A DNA stretch of 64,000 bases. Source: Clostridioides difficile (GTDB lineage: Bacteria > Bacillota > Clostridia > Peptostreptococcales > Peptostreptococcaceae). Location of the stretch: the NCBI GenBank assembly GCA_012955965.1, contig JABBZI010000004.1, positions 62,001 to 126,000 of the forward strand. Direction: 5' to 3'. Under the pieces are notes generated by a model that was not told the DNA's origin, ran no database searches, and saw only the letters and a list, made by a program, of their open reading frames with translations. This document shows positions 47,878 through 54,803 of the stretch, piece by piece; within the stretch, counting starts at the first letter, position 1; every line of letters begins with the position of its first letter. Both the position numbers and the translations under genes were made by a program.

Positions 47878-47944
47878 ATTTATTCAAAAAAATAACAGAC
47901 CTTTTTCAGTCTGTAATTTTAAAATCTTATATTATTCGTTAACT

Positions 47945-48811
47945 TTAATGTTGTTTTCTAATTGGAATCCAAACTTCTGTAGTATAATTAGGAGTATTGA
48001 TATTACCATTAGGATAAAGTTCAATATCTGGCAAATTAGCATATACATATCCAGAGCTTGGTAACCACTCAGTAATAATTCTTTTTTGCAATTCTTGTAT
48101 TGCCAAAGCATTTGGCATTGAAGATACACATTCAAATACTGCCCATGTACCTGATGGTATAGAGTATTCATAAGTGTTTTCTAATACAGGCTCATCTGTT
48201 GAAGTAGCAATATAGTAATCTAAATCTTTACCATTAGTACATACACTAACTCCTAGCAATCCTTGAGGTTCGTTATTTATCATTTCTGAAAGCTTATCAA
48301 TTGTTCCATCTTTTATGGATTTAGCCCACAACTTAGGAATTTTATCAAAACATTCTTCTACAACCATATTCATACTTTCTTTTATGCCTACAATACGAAA
48401 TCCTTTCTTTTCTACAATACGATATTGCATTTCTACATTCCCTTTTACATAAATAGTCAATGTCATCTTAGGGTATGCTTTTAAAACAACACCCTTTGCT
48501 CTAGCTGCTGATGGGGAAATACTATGTATATTTTGAAAAGCTCTATTAAAAGATGTTGGTGAATCATAACCATATTTCTCTGATAGCTCTAAAATTTTAA
48601 TGTTACTATTCTGTAGTTCAAAGGCAGCTTTAGTCATACGTCTTCGTCTAATATATTCAGATAGTGGTACATCTGCGATATATGAAAACATTCTTTGAAA
48701 ATGAAAGGTTGAACAACATGCGATTTTTGCTGCTTCTGCATAATCTACTTCACTTTCAAGATTATCTTCAATATAAGTAATAGCTTGATTTAATTTATTT
48801 ATCCATTCCAT
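47945..48811 (-). CDS. AraC-family regulator with GyrI-like effector domain
   Basis: 288 residues: two AraC helix-turn-helix motifs in the first 105 residues (YIEDNLESEVDYAEAAKIACCSTFHFQRMFSYI; YGYDSPTSFNRAFQNIHSISPSAAR), then a GyrI-like small-molecule-binding domain (VEKKGFRIVGIKESM ... IPSGTWAVFECVSSMPNALAIQELQKRI ... LYPNGNINTPNYTTEVWIPI). Such proteins, like Rob or BmrR partners, often respond to drugs. GGAGGT precedes the ATG. No obvious target adjoins. Confidence 0.9.
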   Translation of the reverse strand: MEWINKLNQAITYIEDNLESEVDYAEAAKIACCSTFHFQRMFSYIADVPLSEYIRRRRMTKAAFELQNSNIKILELSEKYGYDSPTSFNRAFQNIHSISPSAARAKGVVLKAYPKMTLTIYVKGNVEMQYRIVEKKGFRIVGIKESMNMVVEECFDKIPKLWAKSIKDGTIDKLSEMINNEPQGLLGVSVCTNGKDLDYYIATSTDEPVLENTYEYSIPSGTWAVFECVSSMPNALAIQELQKRIITEWLPSSGYVYANLPDIELYPNGNINTPNYTTEVWIPIRKQH

Positions 48812-48952
48812 TTGATATTACCTCCAAGCAAATTATACAATCTAATAAAATAATATACCTCTCTATTCATGCACAAAATTGTAAGAATTTAAATTCATAA
48901 GTATTTTTTTAATTTATAGCTATAATAAATATGAACGTTATATTATACAATA

Positions 48953-48997
48953 AAAAAGTTCAATAACATTTTACGATATAATGTTATTGAACTTTTT
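48953..48997. terminator. Perfect 18-bp terminator hairpin
   Basis: AAAAAGTTCAATAACATT (48953-48970) pairs perfectly with 48980-48997, nine-base loop, A-run and T-run on both sides. It ends the nitroreductase transcript on the minus strand. Confidence 0.9.
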
Positions 48998-49041
48998 ATA
49001 AAAATTAATTTAAGTGTAGTTAAATTCAGTATTAAATTATC

Positions 49042-49911
49042 TTATATATTACAATATCCAACTATTTTATAATCTTCTGGTACTTTGTAATCTTTATCTG
49101 GAGTACCTAAATTCCATTTCAATTCAAACATAGTTGCACTTATTATTGCTGCAAAGTAAAGCATAACAATACCTATATCAATTTTTTCTTCATATAAACT
49201 AGTATGCCCATCTTTTCTAACAGCTAAAACTACAACTCCTCCATCAACTATAAATCTCCATGGCTGTCTATTTAGTGTAGATGGCGCTAATCTTGCATAG
49301 TGAAATGCCTCAAGAAGAGCTCTCTCTTCTAATACTTCTATACTTGCATCATTTCCCCATTCATCCATGTAAACTACATCTTCTACACCAAGTCTAGAAG
49401 AACCATTGTCTAATACAACTTGCATATCAGATTTTGAATAATTTTCTCCAGTTTTTGTAGCATTTAATACTTTAGTATTACTTGCATTTTCGCCATATCC
49501 AATTGCTATAATTCCTGTTACTTCTTTATCTGAATCAATTCCAAGTTTCTCTCTTACTTTTTTGCCATCTTCAAAAGTAACCCAACAAGAACCTATTCCA
49601 AGCTCTGTCACTTTAAAGATTATACTTTCACCTATGTATCCTGAATTTTCAATATAATTATCTTTTGCATCAGATAATATGATAATATAACTTGGAGCAT
49701 CTATCATATTTCCTTTATATCCTGCCACTTTATCTAAATTGTCAAAAACTTCATTTCTATTCATAATTCTTATGTCAACATCTATTTCTGGAACTAGTTT
49801 CTTGCAAGATTCTGAGTATTTCTTAATGTCACTAAGATATTCCTCTTTAATATCTGTGTTCTTGTATTCTCTAACAGACTTTCTATTTAATATGATTGTT
49901 TTATAATTCAT
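49042..49911 (-). CDS. Nitroreductase-family flavoprotein, TM1586-like
   Basis: 289 residues. LNRKSVREYKNTDIKEEYL, DAPSYIIILSD, YIGESIIFKVTELGIGSCWVTF and ALLEAFHYARLAPSTLNRQPWRFIVD correspond to two half-domains of the nitroreductase fold in one chain, the arrangement of the TM1586-like subfamily. It should bind FMN. The substrate is unknown. GGAGG precedes the ATG. Single gene. Confidence 0.82.
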   Translation of the reverse strand: MNYKTIILNRKSVREYKNTDIKEEYLSDIKKYSESCKKLVPEIDVDIRIMNRNEVFDNLDKVAGYKGNMIDAPSYIIILSDAKDNYIENSGYIGESIIFKVTELGIGSCWVTFEDGKKVREKLGIDSDKEVTGIIAIGYGENASNTKVLNATKTGENYSKSDMQVVLDNGSSRLGVEDVVYMDEWGNDASIEVLEERALLEAFHYARLAPSTLNRQPWRFIVDGGVVVLAVRKDGHTSLYEEKIDIGIVMLYFAAIISATMFELKWNLGTPDKDYKVPEDYKIVGYCNI

Positions 49912-49980
49912 AATTTTATCCTCCCCAAACTAGTATATTATTAATTATATACCCATTAATACGATATTTTACTCATTTAC

Positions 49981-50022
49981 TTAACAAATAATAATTACAA
50001 TTTTGTAATCATTATTTGTTAA
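49981..50022. repeat. 18-bp inverted repeat upstream of the nitroreductase gene
   Basis: TTAACAAATAATAATTAC (49981-49998) and GTAATCATTATTTGTTAA (50005-50022) match at 17 of 18 positions around six bases. It lies 70-110 bases before the nitroreductase ATG. There is no T-run, so an operator or cruciform is as likely as a terminator. Confidence 0.6.
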
Positions 50023-50068
50023 TAATATTCCACTTTTACATTAATAATGACCAGTTGTGCAAAATCCA

Positions 50069-50097
50069 TTGCCAACCTTCAAATAAACACATATTAT
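50069..50097 (+). promoter_or_regulatory. Plus-strand promoter for a small-RNA candidate
   Basis: TTGCCA (50069-50074), 17 bp, TATTAT (50092-50097). No plus-strand gene follows, but a strong terminator ends at 50189. Confidence 0.6.
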
Positions 50098-50103
50098 AAA
50101 GGT

Positions 50104-50189
50104 AATATAAAATAAACAAACAAATCTTAACAAAAAATTAAACTTTTTTTACACGAAAGAAGGCTTCCCGTTGCCTTCTTTATTTTTTC
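50104..50189 (+). ncRNA. Candidate small RNA, about 85 nt, plus strand
   Basis: It would start near 50104, downstream of TTGCCA-17-TATTAT, and end at an intrinsic terminator: AAAGAAGGC (50156-50164) pairs perfectly with GCCTTCTTT (50173-50181) around the loop TTCCCGTT, followed by ATTTTTTC. It contains no ORF of note. Its end meets the end of the minus-strand cassette at 50190, so the two transcripts converge. Confidence 0.55.
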
Positions 50190-50297
50190 AAAAAAATAAG
50201 CTGTTCCTAAAATGATTTCACATTTTGAAACAGCCGAATTGTTTTATAATGACAACTATAATTTGAGGATGTGAGGGAGAGTTGTCATTATAATTTT
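50190..50297 (-). ncRNA. Hairpin small RNA or leader, copy 1
   Basis: On the minus strand a TATAAT box (50309-50304) precedes a perfect 14-bp stem (50280-50293 with 50244-50257) with a 22-base loop containing TCCCTCACATCCTCAAAT. A linker then leads to a terminator (GCTGTTT and CAAAATG pairing, 50234-50200) and TTATTTTTTT. About 105 nt. Copy 2 lies 549 bp upstream with the same layout. It follows the stop of the zinc-ribbon gene by about 118 bases, so it could also be its 3' UTR. Confidence 0.65.
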
Positions 50298-50414
50298 AGG
50301 GTAATTATATTATGTTTTAAGCTAGTTCTTTCTATATTTATATAATACATTTTATATATGAATTTTATATGAGATTGGTATAAATGGTATATGAAATTAC
50401 GTATATTTATTATA

Positions 50415-50636
50415 TTAAATCTTATTATTACATTTTCCACAGCAATACTCATATGTCTCCACATTATTTGGAATATTTACAAATACAAATTCTTTACAGT
50501 TCTCACAATACTTCAATATAGATATAGTTCCACAAGTGTAACATTCAAATGTCACACAATCCTCATTTTCCTCTACTATCTCAAATTTTTTACTGTGTTC
50601 ACCACACTCTGGACACTTGTGATTATTTACATTCAT
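50415..50636 (-). CDS. Small zinc-ribbon protein, 73 residues
   Basis: 73 residues with four CxxC pairs: CPECGEH, CYTCGT, CENCKEF and CCGKCNN, so probably two zinc-ribbon sites. Charged Glu-rich stretch after the first pair. AAGGAGGAG precedes the ATG at the right distance, so I take it as real. Family unknown. It lies exactly between the two homologous hairpin cassettes, on the same strand. Confidence 0.72.
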   Translation of the reverse strand: MNVNNHKCPECGEHSKKFEIVEENEDCVTFECYTCGTISILKYCENCKEFVFVNIPNNVETYEYCCGKCNNKI

Positions 50637-50755
50637 AAATACTCCTCCTTATTAATATAGTTAAAAACATGTCAAAAATTTAATTACTGCATTCTATATT
50701 ACTTAGTATATATTCTATAATAAATCATATTCTAATATAATAAAACAAATTAAAT

Positions 50756-50842
50756 AAAAAAAAACCATAAATTTTAAATTTATGGATTAATTCTTGTAAT
50801 GATAACTCTATTTGAGGATGTGAGGGAGGGTTATCATTACAA
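50756..50842 (-). ncRNA. Hairpin small RNA or leader, copy 2
   Basis: A TATAAT box (50854-50849) precedes a 15-bp stem (50828-50842 with 50794-50808, one G-U pair) with a 19-base loop TCCCTCACATCCTCAAATA, then a terminator CCATAAATT/AATTTATGG (50785-50765) and nine Ts. About 87 nt. Compared with copy 1, two stem pairs have changed on both sides (A-U to G-C and C-G to U-A), so pairing is conserved. Homology with copy 1 continues about 100 bp upstream of the hairpin. Confidence 0.72.
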
Positions 50843-50922
50843 TAGGGTATTATATTATGGTTTTTAAGCTAGTCTTTCTATACTCTATATAATACATATG
50901 CTATATGAATTTTATATGATTT

Positions 50923-51060
50923 TTACATAAATATTTTATGAAATTTAAATTTTTTAGTCATTTTGAAATTTGTAAAAAGTTCTCTAAAAATCCATAACAT
51001 CGTAAACATCCAGCATTTAAGTAAAAAATCATAAAAAAATTTGTCCAATAATTTTAACAA
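50923..51060 (-). CDS. Candidate 45-residue hydrophobic/basic peptide
   Basis: TTG start at 51060 with GAGGTGAT five bases before it, an almost perfect Shine-Dalgarno. The product starts M-L-K-L-L-D-K-F-F-Y-D-F, has an aromatic, hydrophobic stretch with one Cys (LLKCWMFTMLWIF) and ends Lys-rich (TKKFKFHKIFM). It lies 80 bases after the stop of the radical-SAM-like gene on the same strand and just before hairpin copy 2; its last codons fall within the duplicated block. It could be a membrane peptide, a type I-like toxin or a modified-peptide precursor. None is proven. Confidence 0.45.
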   Translation of the reverse strand: MLKLLDKFFYDFLLKCWMFTMLWIFRELFTNFKMTKKFKFHKIFM

Positions 51061-51140
51061 GTTATATCACCTCATTATAATTATTGACACAAAATTAAAT
51101 AAACAGTCTATAAAGCTCTTAAAAAATATAATTTTTATAC

Positions 51141-52121
51141 TTATTGATACACAATCTCTAATTTATCAATCTTATCTTGCATCTCTAAGAAAATCTCTTC
51201 AACAGAATTGTTAAATATATTGCCTAAATAGATTCTTTTATCTTTTTGAAGTGAATAAGATTTTACGCTACCATCAGAAGAAATGTACAAATGACTCCAT
51301 TCTGCACCGTATTTTGAAAATCTTTCTTTTGTATCTTTAAATCTCATATCTTCTATTTTTATTGCTTTTTCTCTATCCTCTCTTACTACTGTATGCCCTC
51401 TTTTTATCAAACTAGTTATTTTTATATCTTCTTTTAATTTAACATGTGCATTATCATTTTTTGAATATACTTTCCATATTACTTTATGACGATAATTATC
51501 TAGTTCTTTTATCAAGCTTCTATCAATAGTAAAACTCTCCTTAGTTACCACTATCAAATCAAAATGGTCTAGCATATATTGAAATATTTCTCTCATGTTT
51601 TTATTTTTTAAAATATCTTCGCCAATAACTTCTATGAATCTACAACCCTTTTCATACATACACTTTAACAAACTTATGATTTCAGAAAGATATTTACTTG
51701 TACTATTGTCACCATCTATCTCTATCGTAAAATATAGAGGAGTAAGATATACTTTATTTCCTGTTATCTCAAAAACACTTGATAGTGGTTGTACTTCATC
51801 TTCAAAAGTTAAATATACATTCTCATAAAACCTAAAAAATTCTACAATATTTTCTTTCATATTAAGTATATTCCTATATCTGTTGGATAATATATTTATT
51901 ACATCTTCAGTAGTGTTTTTCCCATCACATTCTGCCAATACAACAATTTGATTCCAAGTTAAGCTATCCACATTTCCTATACTTTTTTCATATCCATTTG
52001 CTTCATCATAAATTGGACCAATTATAAGATTTTCTTTTGGCCACATATGAACTCTAGTTCCATCTTTTAGTTTTGGATATTTAATTCTTACAGATTCATA
52101 AAATCTACTTATATCACCCAT
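51141..52121 (-). CDS. Radical-SAM/SPASM-like protein lacking cluster cysteines
   Basis: 326 residues. Residues of about 50-100 (DSLTWNQIVVLAECDGKNTTEDVINILSNRY) look like a PqqD/RRE-type winged helix. The middle (LYFTIEIDGDNSTSKYLSEI, GCRFIEVIGEDIL, LIVVTKESFTIDR) follows the radical SAM barrel pattern, and the end (LYISSDGSVKSY, RIYLGNIFNNSVEEIFLEM) follows the SPASM pattern, but CxxxCxxC and the SPASM cysteines are all absent. It probably binds rather than modifies a partner. ATG 52121 is chosen over 52142; AGAAG lies before it. Assignment is by pattern, not alignment. Confidence 0.6.
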   Translation of the reverse strand: MGDISRFYESVRIKYPKLKDGTRVHMWPKENLIIGPIYDEANGYEKSIGNVDSLTWNQIVVLAECDGKNTTEDVINILSNRYRNILNMKENIVEFFRFYENVYLTFEDEVQPLSSVFEITGNKVYLTPLYFTIEIDGDNSTSKYLSEIISLLKCMYEKGCRFIEVIGEDILKNKNMREIFQYMLDHFDLIVVTKESFTIDRSLIKELDNYRHKVIWKVYSKNDNAHVKLKEDIKITSLIKRGHTVVREDREKAIKIEDMRFKDTKERFSKYGAEWSHLYISSDGSVKSYSLQKDKRIYLGNIFNNSVEEIFLEMQDKIDKLEIVYQ

Positions 52122-52278
52122 AATTCTTCTAATCCCCCCCATATTTTAAATATTCTATGCTAAAAATAGCACTTTATTTCTATTAATTCAACACTTATTC
52201 AAAATTGGTCATCATACATGTTTAACTGGATTTAACATCAACTTTATTTATATGTTATTGATGCTTATATACAAATTC

Positions 52279-53154
52279 TTATTCATTAGACTTCAATGTG
52301 ATTTTGACTATTTCTGGTTTACAATTAAGTCTAATTAGAACTTTTGAGCCTCCCAAACCCTTATTCAAAATCATAGTGCTATTATCTTTTTCATATTTAC
52401 CCCAGTCATACTTAGGAAAAAACTCTCTATTTGGAGATAATACACCTCCAATAAAAGGTATCCTTATTATTCCACCATGAACATGTCCAGCTAAGATTAA
52501 ATCTGCTCCCCATTTTGCATATTTTTCAAAGAAAAAGGGTGTATGAACTAAAAGCACATTATATTCATTTTCATTTATATTACCTAGATTATCCTCTACA
52601 AAATTATCACTTAATTCTAACTTTTTATTATTGCCAAAAAAATATGGATAGCATTCCAATGGTATAATTAAACCATATAAATTAAGATGACTATCTCCTC
52701 TATATATTCTTACAGACTCATTTTCCATATTTATTATTTTTTTTGAATATAATTTATTAAAATAGTCTTTATATAGATGCTTGTACTTTTTTATCAAAGA
52801 TTTTTGTTCGTGATTTCCAATTATATGATACACTTCATATTTTTCTACCAAATTATCAATTAAATCTAATGCAATTTGAAAATTCTTATTTTCTCCATCA
52901 ACTAAATCTCCTGTTATAAATACAACATCTGGACTTAAGGAATCAATTTTATCCATCAATACCTTATTATGTTTTTTATCAAACACTTTATTATGTAAAT
53001 CACTTACTTGAACTATTTTAAAATCATCAAACTCTTTTGGAATTTTTTCATTAAAAATAGTATATTCTGTTGTTTCTATATGCTGAGTTTCATATTTATA
53101 CAGAATATACAATAATGCTAATACTAATACTGCCAACAAAACCTTTATAATCAT
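52279..53154 (-). CDS. Membrane-anchored calcineurin-like phosphoesterase (YkuE-like)
   Basis: 291 residues: N-terminal membrane helix (IKVLLAVLVLALLYILY), then metal motifs VSDLHNKVF, ITGDLVDGE, IIGNHE, LLVHTPFFF and LAGHVHGG, the full dinuclear metallophosphoesterase set. YkuE-like members act on membrane or UDP-linked substrates; the substrate here is unknown. AGAGGA precedes the ATG. Single gene. Confidence 0.88.
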   Translation of the reverse strand: MIIKVLLAVLVLALLYILYKYETQHIETTEYTIFNEKIPKEFDDFKIVQVSDLHNKVFDKKHNKVLMDKIDSLSPDVVFITGDLVDGENKNFQIALDLIDNLVEKYEVYHIIGNHEQKSLIKKYKHLYKDYFNKLYSKKIINMENESVRIYRGDSHLNLYGLIIPLECYPYFFGNNKKLELSDNFVEDNLGNINENEYNVLLVHTPFFFEKYAKWGADLILAGHVHGGIIRIPFIGGVLSPNREFFPKYDWGKYEKDNSTMILNKGLGGSKVLIRLNCKPEIVKITLKSNE

Positions 53155-53263
53155 ATTCTTTTCCTCTTTATTTTATTTTATTAATATTATTATAATGCTT
53201 TTATATTTTTTTTAAAACAGTAACATTAATACATATATATTTTTTCTGATATTATAAAAACAA

Positions 53264-53307
53264 GTTATCCTTTTCCAAAATTATAATTTATTTTAGAAAA
53301 GGATAAC
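53264..53307 (-). terminator. Terminator after the glycyl radical enzyme operon
   Basis: GTTATCCTTTTC (53264-53275) pairs with GAAAAGGATAAC (53296-53307). On the minus strand it lies just past the XRE-cupin stop and ends TTGTTTTTAT. Confidence 0.8.
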
Positions 53308-53314
53308 TATAAAA

Positions 53315-53866
53315 TTATCGATAAACTTCTATATTATGAAATATAGTTTTTCCTTTATTTAAATTTTTATATATATGTTCTAAGGTTCCATCAAATCTAA
53401 TAGAATGTCCAGACTCCAAAATATAAGTTTTTCCATCAACATTAAGGTCAAGCTTACCTTCTATTACAAGTACATACTCTTCTAAAACATGACTGTGTGT
53501 AGATGAAACATGAGTACAATTCTCTTCAAGTTCAATTATGAAAAGTTCAAACCTCCTTTGAGGACTGAAAGGATATATTGGATATAATTTCATATTTCCT
53601 TTCTGTTCAATAATAGGTTCCACCTCTTCTTTTTTTATAACTTCATAAGTATTTGTGTTTTCACTTAATAGTGTTGTAAAATTTATTTTAAATCCAGATG
53701 AAATTTTCCATAAGGTAGATACTGTTGGACTAGATTCGCCTCTCTCAATCTGACCAAGCATTGCTTTACTAACTCCTGTCATCTTTGAAGCTTTATCCAA
53801 ACTTATGCCCATTTCTTGTCTTAATAACCTTAAATTTTCTCCCACATTAGGAAATTTATTATCCAT
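53315..53866 (-). CDS. XRE-cupin transcriptional regulator
   Basis: 183 residues: helix-turn-helix (ENLRLLRQEMGISLDKASKMTGVSKAMLGQIERGESSPTVSTLWKISSGF) plus a C-terminal cupin sensor (STHSHVLEEYVLVIEGKLDLNVDGKTYILESGHSIRFDG). It is the last gene of the glycyl radical enzyme operon, 20 bp after the activase, so it probably senses the substrate or product and controls the operon, perhaps at the palindrome at 57214. AGGAGG precedes the ATG. Confidence 0.88.
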   Translation of the reverse strand: MDNKFPNVGENLRLLRQEMGISLDKASKMTGVSKAMLGQIERGESSPTVSTLWKISSGFKINFTTLLSENTNTYEVIKKEEVEPIIEQKGNMKLYPIYPFSPQRRFELFIIELEENCTHVSSTHSHVLEEYVLVIEGKLDLNVDGKTYILESGHSIRFDGTLEHIYKNLNKGKTIFHNIEVYR

Positions 53867-53886
53867 GTTAAAATCCTCCTGATAGT

Positions 53887-54789
53887 CTATTTATATTCTA
53901 TGATTTTTACTCCTGTAAGTTCTACTATCTCTTTTAATTTTAACATATGATTATTACAAATTTCATCAAATTCATATATATAATCCTCAAGCCCTAATGC
54001 CTTATATTTATCAATTCCAAATTTATGATATGGAAGTAACTCCATCTTTCCATCTGGAACATTTTGCTTTACAAATAAGGCAGTATTTCTTATATTTTCT
54101 TCACTATCATTAACTCCATAAATAATTGGTACTCTTATGACCATAGATTTATTCAACTTTGAAAGCTTACATATATTCTCTAATATAATTTTATTACTTA
54201 CTCCTGTATATTCCTTGTGAACATTATCATCCATTGATTTTATATCTACAAAAATATGGTCTATTTTCTCAAATACATCATTCACTTTATTCCAATCAAA
54301 GTATCCACAAGTTTCAATTGCTATATTTATACCTTTATTATAAAATACATTCACTAATTCTCTTAAAAAATCAATTTGAAGTGTTGGCTCTCCTCCAGAA
54401 AAAGTAACCCCTCCGTTAGACTCAAAGAAAAATATAAAATCTTTTTCAACTTCCTTTATAATTTCTTCAACTGTCATTTCTTCAGTCATTATACAGATGG
54501 CATCTTTAAGGCATACCTTGATACATTCTCCACATAAATCACACTTATTATTTATTTGTGCTCTATCAAATAGCGAACTTATATTTTGAGGACAAACATC
54601 TATACACCTATTACAAGATATACATCTATCTTTCATAACACCTAACTTGACTATATTACTCCAAGAGTCTGGATTAGAACACCACTTACATTTTAATTTG
54701 CATCCTTCTAAAAATATAGTAGTTCTTATTCCATCTCCATCATTTACTGAAAAATGTTGCACTTTTACAACTCTGCCTTTTTTACTCAT
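53887..54789 (-). CDS. Glycyl radical enzyme activating enzyme
   Basis: 300 residues: radical SAM motif CKLKCKWCSNPDSW (CxxxCxxC), a two-cluster ferredoxin insert (CISCNRCIDVCP, CDLCGECIKVC), FSGGEPTLQ and IFVDIKSMD. The extra clusters mark the activases of dehydratase and decarboxylase-type enzymes rather than PFL. It installs the glycyl radical on the enzyme encoded 14 bp upstream. GAGGT precedes the ATG. Confidence 0.93.
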   Translation of the reverse strand: MSKKGRVVKVQHFSVNDGDGIRTTIFLEGCKLKCKWCSNPDSWSNIVKLGVMKDRCISCNRCIDVCPQNISSLFDRAQINNKCDLCGECIKVCLKDAICIMTEEMTVEEIIKEVEKDFIFFFESNGGVTFSGGEPTLQIDFLRELVNVFYNKGINIAIETCGYFDWNKVNDVFEKIDHIFVDIKSMDDNVHKEYTGVSNKIILENICKLSKLNKSMVIRVPIIYGVNDSEENIRNTALFVKQNVPDGKMELLPYHKFGIDKYKALGLEDYIYEFDEICNNHMLKLKEIVELTGVKIIEYK

Positions 54790-54803
54790 AATCTACCTCA
54801 TAA

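Noticed and set aside
47932-48171. A 79-codon minus-strand frame
   Set aside because: It lies inside the AraC-family gene in another frame and has no ribosome binding site.
50391-50660. An 89-codon plus-strand frame
   Set aside because: It is antisense to the zinc-ribbon gene, which has the better ribosome binding site and a coherent CxxC pattern.
50190-50943. CRISPR-like or transposon-like repeats
   Set aside because: Only two copies about 550 bp apart, with a gene between them, internal hairpins, separate terminators and no spacers, transposase or target-site duplication.
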